Shown: positions 1 through 9,780 of the stretch, in pieces
How positions within the stretch are numbered: position 1 is the first letter of the stretch
Layout of the letters: the number at the start of each line of letters is the position of its first letter
Assembly (NCBI RefSeq): GCF_003048535.1
Contig: NZ_PIRQ01000006.1
Coordinates: forward strand, 61,395 to 125,394
Direction of reading: 5' to 3'
DNA from: Campylobacter concisus
Lineage (GTDB): Bacteria; Campylobacterota; Campylobacteria; Campylobacterales; Campylobacteraceae
DNA: 64,000 nucleotides
The notes under the pieces: generated by a model
The model's database searches: none
Told to the model about the DNA's origin: nothing
What the model saw: the letters and a program-made list of their open reading frames with translations, nothing else
Translations under genes and position numbers: made by a program

Positions 1-1876
1 CAAGTAGTGAGTAAAGTCCTTCAATACCAATCTTAACTTCAGAGAATTCATTCTTAACTGGAGTTTGCCATCCCATGACTTCATCATAAACTTGTTTTTG
101 GTTTTTGAAGTGAAGTGTTGGTTTTAGCTCAGATAGTACTGGGCTGTGGCAGCCTTTGGTATCTTTCATATCTTTATCAGCCCAAGATGTTCTAGCGCAC
201 GCCCACATCAAGTCAACGTAGTTATGGCCATTTTTATCTCTCTCAAAGTGCCAATCTTTAGCATCTCTTGGACCTTTAGCAGCATCGCCTGGTACTAGAG
301 ATTTCTCTTTTGGATCAACCATGATCTTCCAGATGTGAGATCTTCTTTGAGTATCAAAGCCAGCGTTGTCTTGGAACTGAACAGCGTAGAAATTCTCACA
401 ACTCATCATAAATGGCATGTGGCAAGATGCACAAGTGTTATCTTTGTGAGTATCTGCTTTAGATGCGATATATGCTTGAGTCTCGTGGCAATCTTTACAC
501 TCTTTTCTAATTTTTGGCTTAGTATAGAATGAGCTTAGATAACCTTGTTCTGAGTTATAGTTCATACCAGTTACGCTCTTATCGCCGACAACTGGACCTG
601 TATTGTCGTGTGGATCGTGGCAAGTAACACATCTCATACCTTTGTCGTAGTGAGCTGTAAAGTATGATTGTGAACCTTCAGAACCACATCCTGGTCCCAT
701 TGATTTAAATTTAGAACTTAAAGAAAGATCAAGCTTACCGTTATTAAGCGGATTAGCACGAGCTAGATCTGGGCTAAAGTTAAATCTTTGGTGGCAGCGT
801 TCGCAGTTTGATGTTCTAAAATTTGTAGCCCCATCAAGGTGACCGCCAGCTCCGTGGCACTCCTCACAGCTTACGCCTTTTGAGATAGTGTGTTTTTGAA
901 GCTCTTTAGCATTACCAAGTGCTGCGTAAAATTCTGCTTTTGATTTGAAATCGAATTTAACTGGGTGACAAACTTCACAATATGATGAGTTTGCTTGGAA
1001 AAACATTGATTTTTTATGTTTTGCGGCGTATGAAGCTAGACCTCTAACATATCCGCCATTGTCGCCGTACTCTTCAAGAGTGCCAGGAAATTCTGGGACA
1101 AGCTCTTTGATTTTCTTAACAGTTGCGTCGTCTAAATTTAACGCCCATGTTCTTTGCCATTGGTTACCACCAGCTACGATCTGACCTGTACCATCTCTTA
1201 GCAAACCGCCCTCAACGTAGTAAGTACCACGAAGTAGCCACGCATCAACGTAGCCCATTTTGGTTCTTAAGTGACCAACAGTTGCATAGATAACATCTGG
1301 AGTGATACCTTTTGGAAGGATAGAAGCGGTATCTTTGTCAAATACTGGCTCAGTTAGGTTGTTATTAACCTCTGGGTGCTCGCCAGGGAAGCGCATAGTA
1401 GTTGCGTGGCGAGATCTGCTCCACACTTCATACTGAGCTGGGTGACACTCACCGCACTTTTCTGGTCCTACAAATTTGTTAGGAAATTGAAGTGATGAAG
1501 TGGCTGGAATTCTATACATCATAGAGCTATAGCCCTTACCGCCATCTCTTTTACTAAGCTTTGACATATCAAAGCCATGTCCCTCGGCAAGCCACTCTAA
1601 GCCACGGTCGTGAACGACCATTTTACCGACGGTTTTACCACCATATTTTGTAAAAATAGGGTGGTTTTTAAATAACCAGTTATACATCTCTTGCTCTTCT
1701 ACAACGTAGTCTTGCAAGGAGATAACACCTCTACTTTGCAGTGTGCCTTTAGGATTTGCGATAACATCACGTGCTTTATCGGACATCTGCATATTATGCT
1801 CTTCGCAACAGGCTTGTGAAGCGAAGATGCTAACACCCATGAGCAAACCAGCTAAGGCTTTTTGTAGATTTCTCAT
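1..1876 (-). CDS. mccA: Octahaem cytochrome c sulfite reductase MccA (3' end cut by window edge)
   Basis: Periplasmic respiratory sulfite reductase, sulfite to sulfide. About 625 codons are visible from ATG 1874-1876, with GGAGGG just upstream. A secretion signal opens the protein (hydrophobic stretch about residues 7-20). There are seven CxxCH haem sites (C141GECH, C300EVCH, C337EECH, C358ERCH, C416VTCH, C460KDCH, C482ASCH). An eighth site has the rare CX15CH spacing (Cys560 to Cys576-His577), the hallmark of MccA in Wolinella. Two further non-haem cysteines, Cys397 (GPGCG) and Cys493 (MSCEN), are the likely Cu(I) ligands of the haem-copper active site; this is inferred from the known enzyme. 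The extreme C-terminus lies outside the window, and mccB/C/D would be expected beyond it. The two-component pair upstream on the same strand probably regulates it. Confidence 0.93.
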   Translation of the reverse strand, partial: MRNLQKALAGLLMGVSIFASQACCEEHNMQMSDKARDVIANPKGTLQSRGVISLQDYVVEEQEMYNWLFKNHPIFTKYGGKTVGKMVVHDRGLEWLAEGHGFDMSKLSKRDGGKGYSSMMYRIPATSSLQFPNKFVGPEKCGECHPAQYEVWSRSRHATTMRFPGEHPEVNNNLTEPVFDKDTASILPKGITPDVIYATVGHLRTKMGYVDAWLLRGTYYVEGGLLRDGTGQIVAGGNQWQRTWALNLDDATVKKIKELVPEFPGTLEEYGDNGGYVRGLASYAAKHKKSMFFQANSSYCEVCHPVKFDFKSKAEFYAALGNAKELQKHTISKGVSCEECHGAGGHLDGATNFRTSNCERCHQRFNFSPDLARANPLNNGKLDLSLSSKFKSMGPGCGSEGSQSYFTAHYDKGMRCVTCHDPHDNTGPVVGDKSVTGMNYNSEQGYLSSFYTKPKIRKECKDCHETQAYIASKADTHKDNTCASCHMPFMMSCENFYAVQFQDNAGFDTQRRSHIWKIMVDPKEKSLVPGDAAKGPRDAKDWHFERDKNGHNYVDLMWACARTSWADKDMKDTKGCHSPVLSELKPTLHFKNQKQVYDEVMGWQTPVKNEFSEVKIGIEGLYSLL

Positions 1877-1971
1877 GTGCCCTCCTTTAAATTTTTATCC
1901 TAAAATCAAAATGATTTCATACTGATAATACTAACACCAAAAAAGGGTAGAAAAGGGGGAATTTTAATAAA

Positions 1972-3399
1972 TTATAAATTTTCGAAACTAATTGTAAATG
2001 TAATACTATTTTCATCTACATTTCTAGCAAAGATTAGGGCGTTATTTTTGCTAGCGATTAGCCGACTCATATATAGACCAAGCCCGCTGCCAGACTCTTT
2101 TGTGCTAAAGTGTGGCTCAAAGATAACCTTTAAAAACGAAGCTTTTATCGCTCCCGCATTATTTTGCACGCATAAATTTTTACGATTATCTTTTATAAAA
2201 GTATAAATTTTTATTACTCTTGGCTTTACATAGCTTTGTTTAAATGCATCTTTTGCGTTATTTATAATATTTATTAAAATTTGGATTATTTCATTAAAAT
2301 TTGCAAAAATCGTAAAATTTTCTCTTATATCGATCTCTATTTCGATTTGATATTTCTTAAGTGAGGCGTTTAGAATTTTTATAGTCTGATTTATCACTTC
2401 CTCTACGCTAAACTCCCTTTTTAAAGTATTTGGCTTAAAAAAGTTTTTAAAATCATCAACCGTTTCAGACATGAAATTTATCTGCTTGCTAGTCTCTTCT
2501 ATAAACTCATAAATTTTTGCTTCATCAAGCTTTTTTCGCTCCTGATAGAGTTCTAAATTTATTAAAGCTGAGCTGATTTGAGCTAAAGGCTGCTTCCACT
2601 GATGTGAGATATTGCCTATCATCTCGCCCATTGAGGCTAGTCGGCTTTGATGTATCATTAGCTGCTCGGTCTGTCTTTTGCTCTCTTCTCCGCGCCTATG
2701 CATCTTATAAACAAGTAGTAAAAATAGCCCAAATATAAAGGCTATCGCGCTCATTATGATGACAACCTCTTTTAAATGATAAGCAAAAATGGCACGTAAC
2801 GGGATTTTAAAAGATAGCATTGCCATCATCTCACTTGCTTCAGAAATTTTTCCATTTAAAATTTCATAACGATCCAACATCTGTTTTGGAGCACTTTCGC
2901 TATTGTGACAGGCTAAGCAAGATGTATTTTGACTTTTTATAGGAAGTCCTACAAAAAATTGTGAGCCGTTTTCATCTTTTATAATCTTTGAAAACTCACT
3001 AAATTTATTCTCTTTAAAGCCTCTTAACACCTGCGCTTCAAATTCATTTGGTTCATGAGCTTTATTTAAAGGCGCCATGGCGACTAGTTTGTAGTCAAAG
3101 TCAAGATTGTATTTTTTCTTTTGGATATTATAAATTTCACGGCTTATATATGAAGATGAAAGCAATCTCTCATCAAAAAAATCCTCTTTTATAATGCCAT
3201 CACGCTTTAGCTGCTCTATTAGCGGACGCTGAACGCCTGCAATGTACTCTCTTACAGAATTTATACTCTCAAGCACATAATACGCCTCTTTTTTGGCATC
3301 TTTCATTGCAAGATTATTATAAAAATTTAAAACAAGTGCGGATATTAAGAGATAAACAAAGATAAAAACACCAACGATTAGCTGAAATTTATATTTCAC
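1972..3399 (-). CDS. Membrane sensor histidine kinase with haem-binding sensor domain (MccS-like)
   Basis: 475 aa. TM helix about 6-27, a periplasmic DUF3365/Tll0287-like region with a CLACH c-haem motif (161-165), second TM about 211-231, then a HisKA H-box with phospho-acceptor His266 (ISHQWKQP). An HATPase domain ends with a GSGLGLYMSRL G2 box. The gene overlaps its response regulator by 11 bp and lies 95 bp upstream of mccA in the same direction. Sensing of sulfite or of redox state through the haem is an inference from context. Sulfite-responsive Mcc regulators are known in Wolinella, but the ligand of this kinase is not shown by the sequence. Confidence 0.85.
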   Translation of the reverse strand: MKYKFQLIVGVFIFVYLLISALVLNFYNNLAMKDAKKEAYYVLESINSVREYIAGVQRPLIEQLKRDGIIKEDFFDERLLSSSYISREIYNIQKKKYNLDFDYKLVAMAPLNKAHEPNEFEAQVLRGFKENKFSEFSKIIKDENGSQFFVGLPIKSQNTSCLACHNSESAPKQMLDRYEILNGKISEASEMMAMLSFKIPLRAIFAYHLKEVVIIMSAIAFIFGLFLLLVYKMHRRGEESKRQTEQLMIHQSRLASMGEMIGNISHQWKQPLAQISSALINLELYQERKKLDEAKIYEFIEETSKQINFMSETVDDFKNFFKPNTLKREFSVEEVINQTIKILNASLKKYQIEIEIDIRENFTIFANFNEIIQILINIINNAKDAFKQSYVKPRVIKIYTFIKDNRKNLCVQNNAGAIKASFLKVIFEPHFSTKESGSGLGLYMSRLIASKNNALIFARNVDENSITFTISFENL

Positions 3400-4078
3400 A
3401 AAGATAACCTACACCGTATAAATTTTTAATCACATCTTTGCCAAGCTTCCTTCTAAGCTCTTTTACGATCGTCTTTATCGCCTCTTTGCTTGGCTGTTCA
3501 TACTCCCAAATATAATCAAAAATTTGTTCATAAGTTATAGTTTGATTTTTATTATTTAAAAAATACTCTAAAAGCCTGCTTTCGCTCTTACTTAGATGAG
3601 AAATTTCACCATTTATATAAAGTACTTTTTTACCAAAATCGTATTCTAATTCATCATTTAGTCTAAGAGTCGGCTTGCGTCCAACAAGCTCTAAAGCAAC
3701 GTCTTCTAGGGCTTTTATAAATGACTTTTTATCATATGGCTTTGCAAGATACCTTGTAATCTTTAGCTCAACTGCTCTCCACAAATACTCTTGCTCGATG
3801 TGGCTTGATAAGATCACGATAGGAATTTTTTGATTTATAGTTCTTACTTTTTTAGCGATCTCTAGGCCATCGATATTTGGCACGCTTATATCAAGTACCA
3901 AAACATCATAAGCATCGCTCATCGCTAGCTCAAGTGCATCATAGCCATCTGTTACGCCATTTACCTCGGCAAAAAATAGCTCCAAAGAAGCACAAATATT
4001 TTTTAAAATCGCCTCTTCATCTTCAAGGCAAAGGACCTTTTTATTTGATAAAACGTCTAAAATATCATATTCTTGCAT
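3389..4078 (-). CDS. OmpR-family response regulator (MccR-like)
   Basis: 229 aa. Receiver domain with acidic pocket Glu19-Asp20 and phosphorylatable Asp63 (VLDISVPN), conserved Lys in the LAKPYDKKS loop, then a winged-helix Trans_reg_C domain ending in the typical KNLYGVGYLCEI. Translationally coupled to the downstream haem-containing kinase (11-bp overlap). Cognate activator of the adjacent sulfite reductase genes is the natural reading; the target promoter would be the 95-bp gap before mccA. Confidence 0.88.
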   Translation of the reverse strand: MQEYDILDVLSNKKVLCLEDEEAILKNICASLELFFAEVNGVTDGYDALELAMSDAYDVLVLDISVPNIDGLEIAKKVRTINQKIPIVILSSHIEQEYLWRAVELKITRYLAKPYDKKSFIKALEDVALELVGRKPTLRLNDELEYDFGKKVLYINGEISHLSKSESRLLEYFLNNKNQTITYEQIFDYIWEYEQPSKEAIKTIVKELRRKLGKDVIKNLYGVGYLCEI

Positions 4079-4322
4079 AGCTTCATCTCGCTTTTTGAGC
4101 AGATATTATCACTTGGTAGCTTAAAAAATAAGATTATCTAAAAAATAATTCATACCAATATAAAAGACAGATTACTTTTAAAAATTAAACTATAAATTTT
4201 TGTTGAAGTGATTTGAAGTCTTGATTAAAATTTTTCTATGAGTACTATTTTTGGATTTTTCTAAAAATTTTAGCTATCGATCAATTTTAAAAAGAAAGAT
4301 AGCTATATTTATAGTATAAATT
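4079..4322. other. Intergenic, AT-rich
   Basis: No gene seen. It holds the promoter region for the two-component pair and the 3' flank of pyrE. No convincing terminator stem was found. Confidence 0.5.
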
Positions 4323-4931
4323 TTAGTTGCCTCTGCTTCCAGGTTTGATCGCTTTGCTTCCATTTTTACAAAGTGGGCAATGCTCAGGCTCATAAATTTC
4401 AAACTCAAAATTTCCTAAAGCAAAAAATGGCTTATCGCTTGGTAGTTTAGCATTTGGCTTAGCCTCATTGTCTAAATTTACAACCTTACAAAAGCCACGG
4501 TTTGCAAGTGCTGCAAAGCCAACTACCTCACCACCAAGGCTCTCTATCACGTGCGCTGCTTCAAGTGCTGAACCACCAGTCGTGATAATATCTTCACAAA
4601 CGATAAATTTCTCACCTTTTTTTACCTCAAAACCACGTCTAAGACTCATCACCCTATCAACGCGCTCTGTAAATATAAAACGCTTCTTTGCTGCGCGAGC
4701 TAGCTCATAGCCAGCTAAAATTCCTCCAAGTGCAGGTGAGCAAACGCTATCAAATTTAATGCCAAATTTCTCTATCACACGGGCAAGCTCATCAGCTAGC
4801 TTTCCAGCCAAAGCTGGATCTTCAAGCACCTTTGCACTTTGGAGGTAAAACTGTGAGTGATTGCCACTGCTTAGTAAAAAATGTCCCTCTAAATATGCCC
4901 CAGCCTCTTTATAAATTTTCTCTAAATCCAT
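4323..4931 (-). CDS. pyrE: Orotate phosphoribosyltransferase
   Basis: 202 aa, cytosolic. Converts orotate plus PRPP to OMP in pyrimidine synthesis. The PRPP-binding signature [13 protein letters not shown] is visible, as is the substrate region [12 protein letters not shown] near the N-terminus. The C-terminal tail carries a CPLC pair, usual in epsilonproteobacterial PyrE. Length matches the family. Good Shine-Dalgarno (AAAAGGAAAAAACG) before ATG. Monocistronic, divergent from the carrier gene to its right. Confidence 0.95.
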   Translation of the reverse strand: MDLEKIYKEAGAYLEGHFLLSSGNHSQFYLQSAKVLEDPALAGKLADELARVIEKFGIKFDSVCSPALGGILAGYELARAAKKRFIFTERVDRVMSLRRGFEVKKGEKFIVCEDIITTGGSALEAAHVIESLGGEVVGFAALANRGFCKVVNLDNEAKPNAKLPSDKPFFALGNFEFEIYEPEHCPLCKNGSKAIKPGSRGN

Positions 4932-5050
4932 CGTTTTTTCCTTTTAAAATTTACTCAAAATCTTAACACAAGCCCACTTAAGCCACTCTTTTTAAAATTT
5001 AATAAGCCACACATTTGTATAATCTCTCAACACTCACAAAAAGGACGCTC

Positions 5051-6418
5051 ATGCTTATATTTAACCCTGTTGTTTTTAGCATTTTGGTAATGACGATACT
5101 TTGTCTATTGCGTTTTAACATTTTGCTTTCTATCCTTATCTCTGCTCTTGTTGCGGGAGTAATGTATAAGCATGGATTTAGTGGATTTGAAAGTGGCATT
5201 GCAGGTGGGATAGATAGCCTCTTTACAGCCCTAAAAGAGACTACACAAAGCCTGATAAGCGGTATGCAAGGCAATCTTGAAACATCGCTTAGTTATATTT
5301 TGCTTGGTGCTTTAGCAGCCGCCATCGCAAATACAAATTTAACTGCTATTTTGATAAATGCTTTGAGCAAATTCCTTAGCTCAAATAAAGTGATTTTTAT
5401 ACTAACTATCGCATTTATAGCATGCTTATCTCAAAATTTAATTCCAGTTCACATAGCTTTTATACCTATTTTGATTCCACCACTTCTTGCTATTATGAAC
5501 AAAATGGGAATAGATAGACGAGCCGTAGCTTGTGCTTTGACATTTGGTCTTCAAGCACCTTATGTAAGCCTTAGCGTTGGCTTTGGTCTACTTTTTCACA
5601 ATATCTTAAAAAAAGAGCTAGCAAATAACGGCATAACCACATCTATTTCTGATATATCTTCTGTTATGTGGATAGGCGGCGCTTCGATGCTTATTGGACT
5701 TATCCTTGCCATACTTTTTTATGGTAAAAAAAGAGCTTATAAAACTTCAAAATTTGAAAAAGAAGAGCTTGATGAGATCGAGCGCTCAAAAAGCCTTGAG
5801 ATGACTAAAAAAGAGTGGGCGGTTTTAGCTGGTGCAGTTGTGGCTTTTGGTGTGCAAATTTATACTGAGCTGCTACCTCTTGGCGCACTACTTGGACTTT
5901 TGGTAATGGTAGTTTTTGGCGGTATCGAATACAAAAAAGTAGATAAGATCATGGATAACGGCCTTGCTATGATGGGATTTATCGCTTTTATCATGCTAGT
6001 TGCTGCAGGTTATGGCACTATCTTAAGAGAGAGCGGCGGTATCGATGAGCTTGTAAAATATGCTAGCTTAGTATCTGGCGGCAAGATAGGCGGAGCATTT
6101 TTGATGCTTCTTATTGGTCTACTTGTAACAATGGGCATAGGCACTAGCTTTGGTACGATCCCTATCTTAGCTTCTATCTATGTGCCACTATGCGTTAGTC
6201 TTGGTTTTGGCGTACCAGCCATCATCTTGTTAGTTGGTATAGCTGCAGCTCTAGGAGATGCTGGAAGCCCAGCAAGCGATAGCACACTTGGGCCGACAAG
6301 CGGTCTAAATGCTGATGGTGAACACAACCACATATATGATACTTGTGTACCTACATTTGTATTTTTCAATATCCCACTCATCATCGGTGGCATCGTTGGA
6401 GCTATGATACTTGGATAA
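5051..6418 (+). CDS. Na+/H+ antiporter-family inner-membrane carrier (YuiF-like)
   Basis: About 455 aa and almost entirely hydrophobic, with roughly 11-12 predicted membrane helices and one cytoplasmic loop rich in Lys/Glu (about 225-255). A conserved re-entrant-like GDAGSPASDSTLGPTSGLNADG stretch near the C-terminus is typical of the family often annotated as putative histidine/amino-acid permease. ATG 5051 is chosen over an upstream in-frame ATG at 5015 because AAAAAGGA sits 6-7 nt before it. Substrate cannot be deduced from the sequence. A clear terminator follows immediately. Confidence 0.75.
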   Translation: MLIFNPVVFSILVMTILCLLRFNILLSILISALVAGVMYKHGFSGFESGIAGGIDSLFTALKETTQSLISGMQGNLETSLSYILLGALAAAIANTNLTAILINALSKFLSSNKVIFILTIAFIACLSQNLIPVHIAFIPILIPPLLAIMNKMGIDRRAVACALTFGLQAPYVSLSVGFGLLFHNILKKELANNGITTSISDISSVMWIGGASMLIGLILAILFYGKKRAYKTSKFEKEELDEIERSKSLEMTKKEWAVLAGAVVAFGVQIYTELLPLGALLGLLVMVVFGGIEYKKVDKIMDNGLAMMGFIAFIMLVAAGYGTILRESGGIDELVKYASLVSGGKIGGAFLMLLIGLLVTMGIGTSFGTIPILASIYVPLCVSLGFGVPAIILLVGIAAALGDAGSPASDSTLGPTSGLNADGEHNHIYDTCVPTFVFFNIPLIIGGIVGAMILG

Positions 6419-6420
6419 AA

Positions 6421-6456
6421 TTTGGCGTTAATTACGCCAAATTTCTTTTTATTTCT
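6421..6456 (+). terminator. Rho-independent terminator of the carrier gene
   Basis: Perfect 8-bp stem TTTGGCGT / ACGCCAAA with a 5-nt loop, followed by a T-rich run, 2 nt after the stop codon. It insulates the following sigma54 hook promoter. Confidence 0.88.
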
Positions 6457-6478
6457 TCTACTTTTTATCAATATAAAT

Positions 6479-6497
6479 TTTGGAACATCTTTTGCTT
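6479..6497 (+). promoter_or_regulatory. Sigma54 (RpoN) promoter of flgE
   Basis: TTGGAACATCTTTTGCTT: GG at 6482-6483 and GC at 6494-6495, 12 bp apart, matching the epsilonproteobacterial -24/-12 consensus. It lies about 45 nt before the flgE start. RpoN/FlgSR control of hook genes is established in Campylobacter. Confidence 0.9.
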
Positions 6498-6538
6498 TTG
6501 AAAAATATAAAAATTTAAAATGCAAAAAGGATAAGTCA

Positions 6539-8983
6539 ATGATGAGATCACTTTGGTCTGGTGTTTCAGGCCTGCAAGCCCACCAGATAGCCATGGACGT
6601 AGAAGGCAACAATATCGCAAACGTTAATACCTATGGTTATAAATACAATCGTGCAAATTTTGCTGATATACTAAGCCAAACTCCAAGAGTCGCTACTGCT
6701 CCACAAGGTCAGCTAGGCGGTCAAAATGCTATGCAAATAGGTCTAGGAACGACTATAAACTCAACTACGAGAATTTTCTCACAAGGCACACTAACATCTA
6801 CTGATAAGCAAACAGACCTTGCACTTCAAGGAAATGGTTTCTTTGTCGTATCTCCAGATGGTGGAACAACAAGATACTATACAAGAAATGGTGACTTTGT
6901 CCGTGATAAAGCTGGCAACTTCGTAAACAACAGCGGCTATATCGTTCAAGGCTGGACAAGAGATGAAGAGACTGGTACTATCGACTCAACTGGACCGATA
7001 AAAAATATCGTGATAAAAGAGGGTCTTACCACTCCAGCAAGAGCGACAACAGAAGTAAAGATAAAAGGCAACCTTGACTCAGGCAATACCATAGGACAAA
7101 GAAGCACTCCTATTTATTCACTAGACTCTGTTGCTGGCGGACGTGACTATAACAATGACGGAATTTTAAATGCAAACGAAGTCCATAACGAGAATGATGT
7201 AAATAATGATCAGTTTTATACGAACTCAAGAAAAGAGCAAAGCTTAACAGAGCGTGGTGTAGATCTTGGTGTTACATTTGATGAGCTTGGAAATGGTCTT
7301 GCTTTAAGAGATGGACAAGGCATCTGGGTGAGCTATGCAAATGCTAAAACTGAAAAATTTACAGTAGGAAGTGGATTGCCACAAAGTATCGGACAGATAA
7401 ACCCAGCAGCAACACTTGATATTACGATCAATGGTACAAACATCAAATCTCAAGCTAACACAATAACAAGCATAAGTGATGTTGCAGCTGCTATTAACGC
7501 CCAGTATAATAAAACTGGCGTTAGAGCTGAAATTTCAGAAGGTAATAAACTAACACTTATAAACAGAAATAACTCAGGCACTACTGAAGAGACAAAAAAT
7601 ATCCATCTAAAAGTAAATGGCGGAAATACTGTTACTGGTTTAGCTGATAAAGATATCATTACAGCTTATCAATATGTCTATACAAGCTCACAAACAACAG
7701 CTGTTCACCCAAATAACGATAAAATCGCAAGACAAGTAACAACAACAGAAGATCTTCGCGCTGCTATGCAAGAAGATGCTAGAAACCACGTTGACTATAA
7801 TGGCGACGGCCAAATAAACGCGAACTCAGATGCACTTGATGCGGCAAAACTAGCAACCGCAGCACATAGAATAGCACCTGGAACTGGTGGAGCAGCCATA
7901 ACTAACACTGCATATCGAACAGCTTATAATACAGCATATGCCGCTGCAGCTGGTACTCCAGATGCAAAACACGCAGCTGGTATCGCAGCACTTCAAGCAC
8001 TTGCAGGTGATGACACAAACGATGGCGTAAAGATCACTGTAAATAAACTAGGTCAATTTCAACTAGAAAACCCATCAAATGAAGTAGCAGATCATGCACT
8101 TTATATGACAACAACTGGTCTTACAAAGCCAGCTCAAGGTACAAATAATTCAGCTATAAATGAAAATGTTAGGCTCACAACTATTATGAAAGCACTTGAT
8201 GGCGCATTAAGCCCAGGCCAAGCTCTAAGAGCAAGTGGAAAGATGATGATGTCAAGCCACGGCTCAACGGCAGAAATTTTTGACTCACTTGGCTCAAAAC
8301 ACACAGTTAGTATCAAATGGACAAAGACAGGCACCACAACAGATGGTGGAACTGAGTGGAGCATGGTTATACAAGTACCAGAGCCAGCTAAGATAAACTA
8401 CACAGGTGAAGGTCCAGATAACGTTATAACTGGAACAGCTAGATTTAACGCAAATGGCTCACTTGCAAGTTTTCATCCAGCAACGATAACATTTTCAGCT
8501 AACAACGGCTCACAAAGTGGCCAAAATATTAGTTTAAATTTTGGTCTTGGAACTGACTTTAACGGCTTAACAAGCTTTGATAAAGACTCATCAACTGAAT
8601 CAATCTCGCAAGATGGCTACACAGGCGGCACATTAAACGGCATAAAAATAGATGAGACCGGAACGATAATAGGCTCATTTTCAAATGGTCAAAGCTTTGG
8701 CCTAGCTAAAGTAGCACTTGCTACCTTTACAAATAACGAGGGTCTTCAAAGCGAGGGTGGAAACGTATTTTCACAAACCGCAAACTCAGGTGAAGCAGTC
8801 ATCGGTGCAGCTGGTACAGGCGATAAGGGAACGATCGCAGCTTCAAAACTTGAAGCTAGTAACGTCGATCTAAGTCGTGCGCTAACAGATCTTATCGTTA
8901 TTCAAAGAGGTTTCCAAGCAAACTCAAAAACGATCACAACAAGTGATGAGATGCTAAATACACTTCTTCAATTAAAACAATAA
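6539..8983 (+). CDS. flgE: Flagellar hook protein FlgE (long type)
   Basis: 814 aa, forming the extracellular hook. N-terminal flagellar rod/hook signature (MMRSLWSGVSGLQAHQIAMD, then NNIANVNTYGYK), FlgE D1/D2 domains, a large variable middle, and the conserved C-terminal helix (ASNVDLSRALTDLIVIQRGFQANSKTI). The start is set at the ATGATG downstream of the sigma54 promoter and an AAAGGA ribosome site, not at an upstream in-frame ATG inside the terminator. Length fits the long hook subunit of Campylobacter. Two EF-hand-like loops (residues 203-214 and 419-430) lie in the variable part. A second, shorter FlgE-like gene is at 20.3-21.9 kb. Confidence 0.95.
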   Translation: MMRSLWSGVSGLQAHQIAMDVEGNNIANVNTYGYKYNRANFADILSQTPRVATAPQGQLGGQNAMQIGLGTTINSTTRIFSQGTLTSTDKQTDLALQGNGFFVVSPDGGTTRYYTRNGDFVRDKAGNFVNNSGYIVQGWTRDEETGTIDSTGPIKNIVIKEGLTTPARATTEVKIKGNLDSGNTIGQRSTPIYSLDSVAGGRDYNNDGILNANEVHNENDVNNDQFYTNSRKEQSLTERGVDLGVTFDELGNGLALRDGQGIWVSYANAKTEKFTVGSGLPQSIGQINPAATLDITINGTNIKSQANTITSISDVAAAINAQYNKTGVRAEISEGNKLTLINRNNSGTTEETKNIHLKVNGGNTVTGLADKDIITAYQYVYTSSQTTAVHPNNDKIARQVTTTEDLRAAMQEDARNHVDYNGDGQINANSDALDAAKLATAAHRIAPGTGGAAITNTAYRTAYNTAYAAAAGTPDAKHAAGIAALQALAGDDTNDGVKITVNKLGQFQLENPSNEVADHALYMTTTGLTKPAQGTNNSAINENVRLTTIMKALDGALSPGQALRASGKMMMSSHGSTAEIFDSLGSKHTVSIKWTKTGTTTDGGTEWSMVIQVPEPAKINYTGEGPDNVITGTARFNANGSLASFHPATITFSANNGSQSGQNISLNFGLGTDFNGLTSFDKDSSTESISQDGYTGGTLNGIKIDETGTIIGSFSNGQSFGLAKVALATFTNNEGLQSEGGNVFSQTANSGEAVIGAAGTGDKGTIAASKLEASNVDLSRALTDLIVIQRGFQANSKTITTSDEMLNTLLQLKQ

Positions 8984-9000
8984 TAACTAAGACTTTTACA

Positions 9001-9030
9001 AAAGGGAGCGTTTGTCTCCCTTTGAAATTT
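9001..9030 (+). terminator. Rho-independent terminator after flgE
   Basis: AAAGGGAG / CTCCCTTT stem with a 7-nt loop, 18 nt after the flgE stop; the following sequence is only moderately T-rich. Confidence 0.8.
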
Positions 9031-9101
9031 ATGCTTTAAATTTACAAATAAAATCAGCCTTTTTTTTGTAAAATGTTAAAAAATTTTACAAAAGAGAAAA
9101 A

Positions 9102-9731
9102 ATGCAAGTAACACTACTAAATCACACTCCACTAAATATCTGCTCTCACGCGATCCGCACATGCTGGCAAAGCTTTGAAAAAGGCGACAATGGCGGCGAA
9201 AAAGATGTTGAGCTAATAGATAGAGTAGGAAATAAATTTAAACACGCCTCGACCTTAGAGCACCTATACTACAACTTCTACATCCAAGGCATCTCTCGTG
9301 CGCTACTTCAAGAGCTAGCTCGTCACCGCTTGGCAAGTCTAAGCGTCAAATCAACTCGCTACACACTAAAAGAGCTAAAAAAAGAGGAGAAATTTGAAGT
9401 AGGACAGTTTGAGCGTGCGGCTAAATTTATCGTGCTAACAAATGACGAAATGGTCGATAACGCAAGCATAAAAGCACTTGAAAATTTGCGTGAAATTTTA
9501 GCCTCAACTACAAAAAGCCTTGACATCGTCAAATACTGCCTGCCAGAGTGCTATAAAACCGAGCTTACATGGAGTATAAACGCTAGAAGCTTACAAAATT
9601 TCATCTCTTTAAGAAGCTCAAAATCAGCCCTTTGGGAGATAAGAAATTTAGCAAATGCTATCTACTCTGCCTTACCTGATGAGCATAAATTTATATTTGA
9701 GAGATGTTTGCCAGATGATGAGTCAAACTAA
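9102..9731 (+). CDS. thyX: FAD-dependent thymidylate synthase
   Basis: 209 aa. Makes dTMP from dUMP with methylene-tetrahydrofolate and flavin, replacing ThyA. The diagnostic RHRX7S motif is present (Arg74-His75-Arg76 ... Ser84), followed by TRYT. Length is typical. Well-placed AAGAGAAAAA before ATG. The stop codon lies inside a 7-bp inverted repeat (ACTAACA/TGTTAGT, 9728-9745) that may act as a weak terminator. Confidence 0.96.
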   Translation: MQVTLLNHTPLNICSHAIRTCWQSFEKGDNGGEKDVELIDRVGNKFKHASTLEHLYYNFYIQGISRALLQELARHRLASLSVKSTRYTLKELKKEEKFEVGQFERAAKFIVLTNDEMVDNASIKALENLREILASTTKSLDIVKYCLPECYKTELTWSINARSLQNFISLRSSKSALWEIRNLANAIYSALPDEHKFIFERCLPDDESN

Positions 9732-9780
9732 CACTTATGTTAGTGCGGTTTGTGGTTTAGAAGTGATGAAATAGGCAAAT

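Noticed and set aside
335..532. Plus-strand ORF within the first 2 kb
   Set aside because: Antisense shadow of mccA, whose eight haem motifs fix the minus-strand frame.
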